This document shows positions 38,110-48,721 of a stretch of DNA of 64,000 nucleotides, piece after piece (position 1 is the stretch's first letter; every line of letters begins with the position of its first letter). The position numbers were made by a program, and so were the translations under genes. The stretch covers positions 372,001 to 436,000 of the forward strand of contig NZ_AP027922.1 of the NCBI RefSeq assembly GCF_030296835.1, given 5' to 3'. The notes below the pieces were generated by a model. That model had not been told where the DNA came from, made no database searches, and was given only the letters and a program-made list of their open reading frames with translations. Source of the DNA: Pseudoalteromonas sp. MM1. Lineage in GTDB: Bacteria > Pseudomonadota > Gammaproteobacteria > Enterobacterales > Alteromonadaceae.

Positions 38110-38694
38110 GTGACTAACTGCCGTGCTCGCGTAACAGGTTTTTCATTATTTGAGCTTGTTTTAGTAGTTGTTTTACTGGCAGTTATTATGACTTTTGCTA
38201 TACCTCAATACATAGGGGTTAAAAACCAGGCACAAAATGCCAGTGTGGATGTGGTGGCTGGTGGGTTTGCTTCTGCGGTAGCGATGGTCAGAGGCCAGTG
38301 GGAATTATCGGGGCGTCCAAAGGGCGTTAATAATACAACACATATTAATTACGGAGGTGTCATTGTTGGTGTCGATGGGAATAGGGGCACACCAACGGGT
38401 GATAAAACGACTAATACTGATACGCGGGCCAGCGCAATGACTGCACTGCAATGCCAAAAAGTATTAAATGTAATTTTACAAGATGCGCCTACAAGCACAT
38501 TAAGTACCGAGGTTTCTATAATAACCAAGGTGAGTTATTTAGTGCGTTATAACACTAAAAACAACCAGTGTATTTATTATTTAACCCATAATTTAAACAC
38601 TAACAACCTACCTACCGATGGCGCTGTTATAGCAAAAAACGTGGGATTTTCGTACTTTCCAACTACGGGCAAAGTGCATATTTTTAAAAACTAA
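38110..38694 (+). CDS. mshB: MSHA pilin protein MshB
   Basis: This type IV prepilin-like protein has a short leader ending in glycine (Gly10) before FSLFELVLVVVLLAVI, with Glu at mature position 5 as required for assembly. A C-terminal globular domain contains a cysteine pair. The 194-aa length and position before mshA support MshB, a minor pilin. The start is a GTG. Confidence 0.82.
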   Translation: MTNCRARVTGFSLFELVLVVVLLAVIMTFAIPQYIGVKNQAQNASVDVVAGGFASAVAMVRGQWELSGRPKGVNNTTHINYGGVIVGVDGNRGTPTGDKTTNTDTRASAMTALQCQKVLNVILQDAPTSTLSTEVSIITKVSYLVRYNTKNNQCIYYLTHNLNTNNLPTDGAVIAKNVGFSYFPTTGKVHIFKN

Positions 38695-38713
38695 GTAATA
38701 AAGAGGCTTACTT

Positions 38714-39241
38714 ATGAAAATGCAGTCATTAAAACAACCAATGAATAAGCAAGCAGGTTTTACGCTTGTTGAGCTAATAATCGTAATCGTTATTTTAGGT
38801 ATTTTAGCGGTGACCGCCGCCCCTCGTTTTTTAAACCTGCAAGGGGATGCTAATGCTTCCACACTTGAAGGCTTGCAAGGTTCAATTCGAAGCGGTATGA
38901 ACATTGTTAATGGTAAGTCTATTATCGCAAGCGACCATAAAAAAGCGACTGCAACGGTGACTGTTGACACTGGCGATGCAGTGGCTACTGTTTATGGCTA
39001 CCCTGCGGCGACAGAAGCAGCCTTTGAGGCTTTTTTAGATGTTGAATTTGCATCTGACGACTCTGCTGATTTTAACCTTGTAGAAGTTGCTGCTGATGAT
39101 AAAGCAATTATTTTCCCTAATAGCTACGTGCAAACTGACGATTGTCGTATTGAATATACACAAGCTGCAGATGCAAACAGCGGCACGCCGCCAGTATCTG
39201 TAACGCCTCCTACTGTTACGCTTATCACGAGTGGGTGTTAA
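38714..39241 (+). CDS. mshA: MSHA major pilin MshA
   Basis: MshA is the structural subunit of the MSHA pilus, used for surface attachment. The prepilin leader of 15 residues ends NKQAG, followed by FTLVELIIVIVILGILAV with Glu5, then a globular domain of about 130 residues. Two C-terminal-half cysteines (DDCRI and the final TSGC) likely make the D-region disulfide. An AGAGG-type ribosome-binding site stands upstream in a 19-bp gap, longer than most gaps in this operon. Confidence 0.92.
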   Translation: MKMQSLKQPMNKQAGFTLVELIIVIVILGILAVTAAPRFLNLQGDANASTLEGLQGSIRSGMNIVNGKSIIASDHKKATATVTVDTGDAVATVYGYPAATEAAFEAFLDVEFASDDSADFNLVEVAADDKAIIFPNSYVQTDDCRIEYTQAADANSGTPPVSVTPPTVTLITSGC

Positions 39242-39250
39242 TTTATATAA

Positions 39251-39742
39251 ATGAATAGCAGTAGTAATCAACGTTTGCGTGGCTTCACCCTTGTTGAACT
39301 AATTATTACCTTAGTTATTTTGGGCATATTGTCGGTAACGGCTGTGCCCAAGTTTCTGGGTAGTTCAACAGAGCAAGCATACTCATACAGAGATAGGGTG
39401 TTAACTGCCCTGCGCACCGTACAATTACGCGCGATGCAAAATACTGCAATAAGTAGCTGCCATAAACTATATATTTCACCCACTTTGGTTGCGGGGCCAG
39501 AGCCAGAAACCTGCACTGGCGGCCCAAGTACCAATAATAGCGAGCATTTAGTCGTCGCCATAAATACAGGGCGTAGCGATGTGCGATTTAATGCCACAGA
39601 TAGCACTGGTAATGTGTTTACGCAAATTAACTTTGATCCACTTGGGCGAGCAGATCAAAATTGCGCAGTACAATGCAAAATAGACCTTGGCCTAGCAGCG
39701 GTGTGCATTAGCGGTGAAGGGCTTATTTATGCCTGCCAATAA
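39251..39742 (+). CDS. mshC: MSHA pilin protein MshC
   Basis: MshC is a minor pilin of 163 aa with a leader ending RLRG before FTLVELIITLVILGILSV (Glu at mature position 5). The C-terminal part has six cysteines, including SCHK, ETCTGG and NCAVQCK. It follows mshA by nine bases and overlaps mshD slightly. Confidence 0.85.
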   Translation: MNSSSNQRLRGFTLVELIITLVILGILSVTAVPKFLGSSTEQAYSYRDRVLTALRTVQLRAMQNTAISSCHKLYISPTLVAGPEPETCTGGPSTNNSEHLVVAINTGRSDVRFNATDSTGNVFTQINFDPLGRADQNCAVQCKIDLGLAAVCISGEGLIYACQ

Positions 39743-40271
39743 AAAACAATTAGGCTTTACTTTAATAGAGCTGATTGTTGGTATTGTAATATTTGCTATT
39801 GCGCTAAGTATTATTACTGCACTTATAGCACCACAAGCAAAGCAAAGCGCAGAGCCTATTATCGCACTGAGAGCGTCAGAGCTTGGGCAAGCCTTAATGA
39901 ACGAAATTTTAGCAAAATCATTTGATGAACATAGCGAACGTTCGCCTCCATTTAGGCGCTGCTCCGAGACAAGCTTAGGTGCTCAGCCTTGTAGTACTAG
40001 TTCTGAGCTAGGTGCGGATAGCGGTGAAGCACGGACTAATTTTAACGATGTTGATGATTATATTGCGCTCACCGGGCAGCCTATTAGTGATAGTTTAGGG
40101 AATACATTAGCGCAATACAGCGATTTTTCACTGGCTGTGGAGGTGCAATACGATAGCGACCTAAACGAGGCAACCAATAACGATGGCGTAGCCTTTAAAC
40201 GAATTACCATTGAAGTAACCTCACCCTTGGGGCAAGTGTACGGCTTTAGTGCATATAAAGGTAATTACTAA
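39729..40271 (+). CDS. mshD: MSHA pilin protein MshD
   Basis: MshD is a minor pilin with the leader MPANKKQLG before FTLIELIVGIVIFAIALS. The 180-aa product has a globular domain with a cysteine pair (RRCSE and QPCST). I use the ATG at 39729; a GTG at 39714 in frame would add five residues. Its stop overlaps the start of mshO by one base. Confidence 0.83.
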   Translation: MPANKKQLGFTLIELIVGIVIFAIALSIITALIAPQAKQSAEPIIALRASELGQALMNEILAKSFDEHSERSPPFRRCSETSLGAQPCSTSSELGADSGEARTNFNDVDDYIALTGQPISDSLGNTLAQYSDFSLAVEVQYDSDLNEATNNDGVAFKRITIEVTSPLGQVYGFSAYKGNY

Positions 40272-41110
40272 TGAATAGAGCAAAACAAAAACAGGGTTTT
40301 ACCTTAGTTGAGCTGTTACTTGTTATGGTTATTATTGGCATTTTAGCTGTGGCGTCATTTTCATTCATTAGCGCCGGGTTTAATATTTACAGCCAAGGCG
40401 TAAAGCGCCAAGAAGCCGTGGCGCAAAGCCGTTTTATTTTAACACGGTTAAGTAAAGAGCTCCGCCACGCAACACCTAATTCGCTGCGCTTAAGTTGCGA
40501 TAACGCCAGCAGTGGAGCATGCAGCACACAGCAATGTTTAGAATTTACGCCGTTTTTATCAGCCACTCATTATACTGATTATTTACCCACTAGTGCCCCT
40601 TTTGATGTCACAGCCGTGAATTTTGAGCTTAATAACTTAACAGAGCCACAAATTAACAACTGGGCGAGTGTCTATCCATTAAATAGCAGCGATATATACG
40701 ATGAAAGTCAAAACAAGCGTTTACAAGTCAGTGGCTACAGCGCTGTTACAAGCGAGCTTGATACATGGCAATTTAGCAAAGCATTTGCACAAGAGTCACC
40801 GAGTAAGCGTCTTTATTTATTAGATCAGCCCGTTAGTTTTTGTGTAGAAGGAAATTCACTGTATCGCTACAGTAGCTACGGCTTTACTACAAACCAATTA
40901 AACGCCGCCAGCTTACAGGTAAGCTCGGGAGTAAAACGCGATTTAATGAGCAATTATATTTCCAACAACTTAACGAGCAGAGCCTTTTTTACATTGAGTG
41001 AGATTTCGCTTCAGCGCAGTGCGGTTATCAATGTGTTTGCCCAAATGGGGTTTAACGACACTGAGCAATTAAGTATTAGCCATGAGGTGCATGTACCTAA
41101 TGTTCCTTAA
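40271..41110 (+). CDS. mshO: MSHA biogenesis protein MshO
   Basis: MshO is a larger minor pilin-like protein (279 aa) with leader MNRAKQKQG and FTLVELLLVMVIIGILAV, Glu at position 5, and a long C-terminal domain carrying a cluster of cysteines (LSCDNASSGACSTQQC). Such large pseudopilins are thought to sit at the pilus tip. Length and order support MshO. Confidence 0.85.
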   Translation: MNRAKQKQGFTLVELLLVMVIIGILAVASFSFISAGFNIYSQGVKRQEAVAQSRFILTRLSKELRHATPNSLRLSCDNASSGACSTQQCLEFTPFLSATHYTDYLPTSAPFDVTAVNFELNNLTEPQINNWASVYPLNSSDIYDESQNKRLQVSGYSAVTSELDTWQFSKAFAQESPSKRLYLLDQPVSFCVEGNSLYRYSSYGFTTNQLNAASLQVSSGVKRDLMSNYISNNLTSRAFFTLSEISLQRSAVINVFAQMGFNDTEQLSISHEVHVPNVP

Positions 41111-41585
41111 TATAAAAAACATCACTTTAGCTAAAAAACAGCAGGGTAATTTGCTCATAATTACATTGGTGATCATAGTTACTCTGCTGGCACTGGGGCT
41201 GGCGCTTTCTAAAGTGTTATCAGGGGCGGCACAGCAAAATACCATTGAGTATTACGGCGCGCGGGCTTACATGGCAGCGCAAAGCGGATTAGAAACCGGG
41301 TTAAGCGAAATTTTTGCACTAAATAGCACAGCGCAAACATGCAGTGCAGTGACGCCCAATAGAGTGTTTGATACCACCTATCTAGCCAATTGCGAGGTTG
41401 AACTAAGTTGTAGTGAATACATAGCCTTACCCGACAGTAGCAGCCGTTCTGGCACTGTGAATATTTACTATTTACAAAGTGCTGCAACATGCGCTGCCAA
41501 TGATTGTGCTGCAGGTTCGGCATGTCAAAAAGAGTATTGGCAAACCCAGCGTACCTTAAGTGTGGAGGCTAAAACATTACCATGA
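41100..41585 (+). CDS. mshP: MSHA biogenesis protein MshP (PilX-like)
   Basis: This 161-aa protein has one N-terminal hydrophobic helix after KKQQGN, starting LLIITLVIIVTLLALGLALS, and a cysteine-rich globular domain. It resembles PilX-type minor pilins but lacks the usual Phe and Glu at mature positions 1 and 5. The start is uncertain: ATGs at 41082, 41091 and 41100 are all in frame, and I chose the last because it has GAGGTG about 11 bases upstream and the smallest overlap with mshO. Confidence 0.78.
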   Translation: MFLNIKNITLAKKQQGNLLIITLVIIVTLLALGLALSKVLSGAAQQNTIEYYGARAYMAAQSGLETGLSEIFALNSTAQTCSAVTPNRVFDTTYLANCEVELSCSEYIALPDSSSRSGTVNIYYLQSAATCAANDCAAGSACQKEYWQTQRTLSVEAKTLP

Positions 41586-44500
41586 GCAAATATATCCTCT
41601 GTATTTTATGTTCAATAAGTTTGCTGTTAGGCGCAAATGCCGTGGCTGTACCGCCTAAAATTGAAGGGCGATTTATAGAGCTACAAGACACGTACACCTC
41701 GCCCATATGGACAAAAATAAATTTTCAACAGCAATACATAACGCCTCCTGCGGTATTTATGCTGTCAACTAATCAAGGCGGTAACCCTGCTATAGTGAGA
41801 ATACGCAATGTAACTACAACTGGGTTTGAAGCGCTGCCCCTAGAACCATCAGGAGAAGATGGCGAGCATATAACCATGGGGGCGCACTATTTAGCGGTCG
41901 AGTATGGCGTGCATCAGTTTCCTGATGGCACCATTATGGAAGTAGGTAATACCGATTTACGCCTTGAGCTACAATACGGTGATAAGTCGGGATTTGCACC
42001 TATCACGCCTAAAGGTTACAAAACACTGACTTTTGATAAGCCATTTACTGTTAGGCCTAACTTTTTCCATTCGTTACAAACACTTAATAGTTTAGATAGT
42101 AACCCGCCATCCCAAGCGCTTGTGCCCTTTTTAACTATTGCCGTACAAAGTGGTTCTTTATCAACAAGCGGGGTAAACATAGCATTAGAAGCCTCGGAAA
42201 CCGCATTAGGTGTTATACAAAACGAAACGGTTGCATATATGGCCGTAGAGCCTGGCAGCAATCGCACCTTTACCGACGACAATGGAGTAGAAGTGTCGTG
42301 GGAGACCTTTTTTACAGGGTTTGAAGTTGATGGTTGGAATGATGGATGTAACTACTTTAATTTTAACAATAACTTTAGCGAAGCGCCGCTGGTGGTGGCA
42401 AGTAAAAACTCCCGACTTGAAGAAGACGGTGGATGGTTGCGTAGCTGTAATTTAAGAGCGGACCGTTTAGGGTTGGTCGTTGATGAAGACCGCGACGGCG
42501 ATAGAGAACGTAACCACGTAAAAGAAGAAGCCTCTATATTGGCCATGACCAGTACGTTTGTATTTAATGGCGATATTTTAGATTGCGATACTTTATTTCC
42601 CGGCGCCATTTCTACCTACAATGATGGACAAGTGCAGCTTGTTCAAGGTGTGGAAATAACGGATAGCAATGCACAATTTATCACCACCACTAATTTAATA
42701 TCAACCGCACTTACTAACCCGCCTTTGTGTAATGGCCAAGGCTGTGTAGCAACAGGGTATAACTCCCTTGAGCCAAATCAAGCTGCGCAAGTACCTACGG
42801 TCACAAACGACGGAAGCTCTACCGGTGAAGTACCTGTATCGTTAGCTGGCGATTATTTTTATGACGAACTAGCACTGAACTTATTAGAAGATGAGTACAA
42901 GGTAACAGCGCCCACCCGTATCTTTTTAAAAGATACCTCATCGTTAATTTCTAGTGCATTTTTGAACATAGGTAAAACGAATATTGTAGTTGAGGAAGGG
43001 GCGTATTTAGCTATATACGTCGATGGTGATGTTGCCATTGCGGCCGATGCAAATATTGCTGCGTATATTGTCGCAACAGGGGAGGTAAGAATTGCCCAAA
43101 ATGTTACTTACCAAGGCTCAATAACCGCTGCAACACAAGTAATAACAGAGGGCAGCTCTACGTTTGATGCGCTAACAGTGCCTCAGAGTATTCCAGGGTT
43201 TTGCGGTATTTTTACGCCGGTGCTACTTGATCACTACCGCATCTCAATGAGTGACAATCAAGGCTTAACCTGCCAAGCAAAAGAAATGACGTTAACCGCC
43301 TGTGCAAACGATGCATGTGATTTACTGTATGATGAACCCTCAGCACTTGATCTTTCTCCAGATAACAATGGCCAACAAAGCTGGGTGAGCGGCGAAAATA
43401 TTACCTTTACAGGCTCTACTTCCGTAGCGCTTGCAAAGCGCACCACTGGAACGGTAACACTTGGCTATAATACCGCCGACCCATCAGCACCGCTGCGTTG
43501 TTATATAGGTGGCAATAACGTAGGGCTTGGCGGGTGCAAAGTGGTTTTTTCTGATGCAGGGTTTATTTTTAATAACGACACAGCCAATACTGCGAGTATC
43601 CCCACTCAGTTATCTGGTAAACCCTCTAGCGAGGGTTTTAATGCCGCCGAGCTATCCATTCAAGCGGTTAAAACAAATACTACAACAGGCGTATGCGAAG
43701 CCGCATTCCCTGCCGGTGGTCAAGTCGATCTAGATTTAGCGTATAGCTGCAGTGCTGGCGCTACGTGTTCAGAGCCAATACAACTGAGTAATAATGCGAA
43801 TATTTATAACGTGCAGCAAGCATACCAAACCTTTTCGCTCACCTTCGATCAAGACTCAAAAGCGCCTATTGTTATTAACTACCCCGATGCCGCTAAATTA
43901 AGTTTAAATGCACGGGCAACAATTGTATTAGACCCAATAACTAATTTATCAGTAAGCTTAACCGGTAGCTCTAACGAATATGTCGTTAAGCCCTTTGGAC
44001 TAGCAATGCAAGTTGCAAGCGACGGCTATGCCCAAACAGCAAACGATAGTTTATTTAGATTAACGGGTGAGTCATTCGATTTAAAAATGAATGCAGTACA
44101 GTGGCAAGCAGGGCAAGACAATAACAACGATGGCATACCAGATAACTACAGCGCTATTCATAGCAACCCCATTGCAAAACACTTCATTAGTGAGTCTCCC
44201 TTAGTAACACATAGTTTAGTATTACCCAGCTCTGGTAATGAGGGGCAAATTGAAGCGCTAAATACTAATGCGTTTACTGATACAGGAAGCTTGAGTGAAT
44301 CCATATCGCAGTACGCTTATGACCAAGTGGGTATTATAAACGTATTTGCGGGTTTACAAGATGGCAATTATTTTGGAGTGGGCGATGTAAAAGGGCAGCT
44401 AAACAACGTAGGGCGATTTGCTCCATCGCACTATCAAGTGTTGGGTGTTCAAGCTGCTGCGCAATGTACTCAGTTAGGAAGTAATTTAACGTATTTAGAT

Positions 44501-45325
44501 CAGCCCTTTGAGCTTAGCTTTACCGTACAGGCGCTCAATCATAACAACCAGCTAATGGCTAATTACAAGCAAGGTTTTGAAAAAGCTCAAGTACAAATAA
44601 ATGCCGAAAACAATCAAGCTGGTAATTATGTACCAGCAACAACACTAACCATCAGGTTAGCTAATATAAGCAGCAATAGTTGGAACACGCTTGCCGATGG
44701 GCAATGGCAAATGAGTGACAGCACGGCCATGTTAACGCGTTTAGCTACTAATAACCCCGACGGTCCATTTACTATGGTTAACCTTATGGCAACCGTCACT
44801 GATATAGAAGGTGCAACATTAATCGATGCAAATGATGAACCGAACACGCAAGCAAACTGCAACAGTACTATGTGCAATAGCGTTCGTCTGAATGATGTGC
44901 CAATAGACTTTCGGTTTGGACGCCTAGTGTTAGGTAACAATGCAGGTTCAGATTTAGACCCATTGCGTGTGCCTATGCAGGCTCAGTATTTTGATGGAAC
45001 AGGCTTTGTATTAAATACCGAAGATAACTGCAGCGTATTTGAGCACCCGCAGTTATCCCAAATATCGCCATCAACGCCAATATTAAGCTATGAATATAGC
45101 GCAGGAGGTGCAGGTACATTAGAGGCTGGCAGCTATCCAGCAAACAATGCAATTTATGCTACGCCAAATGGTAGTGGTACATTTACATTAGAATACGAAA
45201 CCGAAAACTGGTTAAAGTGGGATTGGCTAGGCGATAATTCGCAGCTTAACCCCCACGCTATTTTGCAATTTGGTCGCTTTAGAGGAAATGATCGGGTTAT
45301 TTACTGGCGTGAGACAAGAGAATAG
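41582..45325 (+). CDS. mshQ: MSHA biogenesis protein MshQ, large secreted protein with lectin-like N-terminus
   Basis: MshQ is a 1,247-aa exported protein closing the operon; its start overlaps mshP in ATGA. After a signal peptide (about residues 1-22) there is a region (about 38-112) resembling an H-type lectin, including ITPPAVFML, NVTTTGFEAL and YLAVEYG. A related block with YMAVEPG follows (about 215-330). A beta-rich, bactofilin-like segment lies near 440-525, and the C-terminal half matches the DUF6701 region typical of MshQ. The role is unproven; a tip or surface adhesin is an inference. Confidence 0.85.
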   Translation: MSKYILCILCSISLLLGANAVAVPPKIEGRFIELQDTYTSPIWTKINFQQQYITPPAVFMLSTNQGGNPAIVRIRNVTTTGFEALPLEPSGEDGEHITMGAHYLAVEYGVHQFPDGTIMEVGNTDLRLELQYGDKSGFAPITPKGYKTLTFDKPFTVRPNFFHSLQTLNSLDSNPPSQALVPFLTIAVQSGSLSTSGVNIALEASETALGVIQNETVAYMAVEPGSNRTFTDDNGVEVSWETFFTGFEVDGWNDGCNYFNFNNNFSEAPLVVASKNSRLEEDGGWLRSCNLRADRLGLVVDEDRDGDRERNHVKEEASILAMTSTFVFNGDILDCDTLFPGAISTYNDGQVQLVQGVEITDSNAQFITTTNLISTALTNPPLCNGQGCVATGYNSLEPNQAAQVPTVTNDGSSTGEVPVSLAGDYFYDELALNLLEDEYKVTAPTRIFLKDTSSLISSAFLNIGKTNIVVEEGAYLAIYVDGDVAIAADANIAAYIVATGEVRIAQNVTYQGSITAATQVITEGSSTFDALTVPQSIPGFCGIFTPVLLDHYRISMSDNQGLTCQAKEMTLTACANDACDLLYDEPSALDLSPDNNGQQSWVSGENITFTGSTSVALAKRTTGTVTLGYNTADPSAPLRCYIGGNNVGLGGCKVVFSDAGFIFNNDTANTASIPTQLSGKPSSEGFNAAELSIQAVKTNTTTGVCEAAFPAGGQVDLDLAYSCSAGATCSEPIQLSNNANIYNVQQAYQTFSLTFDQDSKAPIVINYPDAAKLSLNARATIVLDPITNLSVSLTGSSNEYVVKPFGLAMQVASDGYAQTANDSLFRLTGESFDLKMNAVQWQAGQDNNNDGIPDNYSAIHSNPIAKHFISESPLVTHSLVLPSSGNEGQIEALNTNAFTDTGSLSESISQYAYDQVGIINVFAGLQDGNYFGVGDVKGQLNNVGRFAPSHYQVLGVQAAAQCTQLGSNLTYLDQPFELSFTVQALNHNNQLMANYKQGFEKAQVQINAENNQAGNYVPATTLTIRLANISSNSWNTLADGQWQMSDSTAMLTRLATNNPDGPFTMVNLMATVTDIEGATLIDANDEPNTQANCNSTMCNSVRLNDVPIDFRFGRLVLGNNAGSDLDPLRVPMQAQYFDGTGFVLNTEDNCSVFEHPQLSQISPSTPILSYEYSAGGAGTLEAGSYPANNAIYATPNGSGTFTLEYETENWLKWDWLGDNSQLNPHAILQFGRFRGNDRVIYWRETRE

Positions 45326-45501
45326 TTGTAAACTAAGATAATAATTGAACAAAGCTTGTGTTTTGTGCTTCAAGTACATAGCATAAGGCATTGGGTGTAT
45401 TGATTTTTGATGGTTGAAAAATGTTCAGCTTTCAAAAGTGAGTACACTCTAATAAACAATAATAACGACCAAATAATTGCCGCTTTTTGGGACTGGAATA
45501 T

Positions 45502-47541
45502 ATGCGAATTGCTCCTTTATCTCTGTTAATTTCCGCTAGTTTGTTAGCTAGTAGTGCATTTGCACAAGACACAGCAACAGTAACCGGAATTGAATCAGAG
45601 ATCAGTATTAAACAAACAGAATACGATAACTCGACACAAATACTTGAAAAACACTTAAAAGAAGAAAGTCAGTTACAAAACCAACTTGAACTACTTCGTT
45701 CTCGCTCTACAGAGCTAGATAAAGAGAAAAACCAAGCACTTGATGCGATGAACGAAATGTATCGCCGCTTAATTGACGATCCTACGCTTGATATTAGCGC
45801 TGCTCAATCGCGCTATCAAAAAGCTGTGGTTGATCATAAGCAAAATAAAGACGACATCTCAATGCAGTTGGCGGCAATTGCATCTCATCGTAAAGATATA
45901 GAGCAAATTCGTGTTGCAAAACATACGCTTTTAAACACCTTAGAGAGCTTAAAAGAGCAATTAACTACAGCCCGAGTTGAGCGTTTACGTAATGAGTTTA
46001 CCCGCGAAGGTACACTTGAAGTAAACCACACAATTAACTGTAAGCGTACCGAAACACTTGCAGCCTGTGAGCAACGCGGCCAGCAAATGGGTTTACAAAA
46101 AGCAACCAAGCGCTTTGTTGATCAAATATTTGCTAATTTAACAGAAGAGCGAATTGTTGAACCAAAACGCAACATGGCAGGCGCGCAAGTACAAATTTTA
46201 AGTAGCCATGTAGTAAACAGCGCATTTAGCGGCCAAGGTAATTACAACGTTAACTTAAGCGTAACCATGCGTGGCGAAGTAAACAGCAGCCGCTTGTGTA
46301 ATTTATTAAGCGTAGATAACCGCTATTGTTCTGAATATGGCTCACCACTGGCAACAGCATATCAGCCAGGTTACGGCGCAACCTACTCAGATAGTCAGTT
46401 AACATTCAGCAACGCCGCGGATAATACCGACACTGTGTCTGTATCGCGAATGAATAAACAGCCAGTGCGCGATTATTCGGTTAAAACTACACCTACAAAA
46501 AAAAACTATCCATCAATTATAAATAAAGAACAAAGTCAGCAAGTTGAGCTAACTTTACGTTCAAATGTTTACGATGATGAAGTGTTTATTGATGGGGTGA
46601 GCTTTGGTTCTACGCGTTTAGTAACGCGTTTACCGCGCGGTGTGCACAACGTAGAAATACGTAAATTAGGTTATAAGCCTTACAAAGTAAGAGTTGATTT
46701 AACTAAAGCACAGACTATTCATGCTAATTTAGTAAAAAAGTCTGAGTCGATTGCTGCACCGGCTTACACTCGCGAGCAACCAAAACCTGTAAGTAATGCA
46801 GTAAGCACTAATCGCTCTGCCAATGTACAAAATAATGTTGTAGTTGTGCCCGCTGGTAAATTTAAGATGGGCGATATTAACGGCAACGGTTTAGCAAACG
46901 AACGTCCAGTTATTGAAAAAGTGATAGCCAGTTCATTTGCTATGCAAACCAAAGAGGTTACCGTAGGTGCCTACGAAGCGTTTGTAGCAAGCACTGGGTA
47001 TAAAACACAAGCAGAGCAAAGCAAAGGCTGTGCTTATTATTTAAATGGCGAACCCGTATGGGAAGCTAATTTAAACTGGCGTAACCCAGGTTTTGAGCAA
47101 AGTAGTGATTTTCCTGCAGTGTGTTTAACATTTAACGACGCGAAAGCGTACGCCGAATGGCTCTCTGGCGAAACTGGCCAGCAGTACCGTTTACCTAATG
47201 AAGTTGAATGGGAATACGCCGCTCGCGCAGGTACAGAAACAGAATACCCTTGGGGTAACGAAATAGGTAAAAATTTAGCTAACTGTGGTTGGTGTGGTAG
47301 CGAATGGTCAAACAAACGTGCAGCACCGGTGGGTTCTTTTTCTCCTAACGCATTTGGATTGTACGACACCGTAGGCAATGTGTGGGAATGGACTGCTAAA
47401 GAGTCAGGTGAATCTGATGTTGCAGTAAGAGGCGGTGCGTGGAACTTTGCACCTAGCCTTGCACGTGCTTCAACACGATTAATTTTAGCGCCAGATTTTA
47501 GATCTAACTACATTGGCTTTCGCTTAGTCCGCGAACGATAG
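45502..47541 (+). CDS. Exported coiled-coil/PEGA-like/SUMF1-like domain protein
   Basis: This 679-aa protein has a signal peptide ending SSAFAQD, a long coiled coil (about 25-160), a middle domain with NHTINCKRTETLAACEQRG, a PEGA-like repeat (about 348-412; DEVFIDGVSFGSTRLV, LPRGVHNVEIRKLGYKP) and a C-terminal SUMF1/formylglycine-enzyme-like domain (about 445-679). That domain has VPAGKFKMGD, RLPNEVEWEYAARAG, NVWEWT and GFRLVRE. The paired active-site cysteines of true formylglycine-generating enzymes are absent where expected (RASTRLILAPDFR). It lies alone between mshQ and mreB. The ATG is preferred over a TTG 15 bases upstream. Confidence 0.8.
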   Translation: MRIAPLSLLISASLLASSAFAQDTATVTGIESEISIKQTEYDNSTQILEKHLKEESQLQNQLELLRSRSTELDKEKNQALDAMNEMYRRLIDDPTLDISAAQSRYQKAVVDHKQNKDDISMQLAAIASHRKDIEQIRVAKHTLLNTLESLKEQLTTARVERLRNEFTREGTLEVNHTINCKRTETLAACEQRGQQMGLQKATKRFVDQIFANLTEERIVEPKRNMAGAQVQILSSHVVNSAFSGQGNYNVNLSVTMRGEVNSSRLCNLLSVDNRYCSEYGSPLATAYQPGYGATYSDSQLTFSNAADNTDTVSVSRMNKQPVRDYSVKTTPTKKNYPSIINKEQSQQVELTLRSNVYDDEVFIDGVSFGSTRLVTRLPRGVHNVEIRKLGYKPYKVRVDLTKAQTIHANLVKKSESIAAPAYTREQPKPVSNAVSTNRSANVQNNVVVVPAGKFKMGDINGNGLANERPVIEKVIASSFAMQTKEVTVGAYEAFVASTGYKTQAEQSKGCAYYLNGEPVWEANLNWRNPGFEQSSDFPAVCLTFNDAKAYAEWLSGETGQQYRLPNEVEWEYAARAGTETEYPWGNEIGKNLANCGWCGSEWSNKRAAPVGSFSPNAFGLYDTVGNVWEWTAKESGESDVAVRGGAWNFAPSLARASTRLILAPDFRSNYIGFRLVRER

Positions 47542-47550
47542 CATTTAACC

Positions 47551-47573
47551 AAGGAAGCCTAGCTTCCTTTTTT
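47551..47573 (+). terminator. Rho-independent terminator between the SUMF1-like gene and mreB
   Basis: The stem AAGGAAGC/GCTTCCTT with loop CTA is followed by a T-run, 10 bp after the stop codon. Confidence 0.85.
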
Positions 47574-47644
47574 CACAAATTAACAAAGGTAGTTGCGCTT
47601 TATATTGCTCATCTAATTAGGCATGTTAAAGTGAGTGCAGCTAA

Positions 47645-48720
<1,076 letters not shown>

Positions 48721-48721
<1 letters not shown>

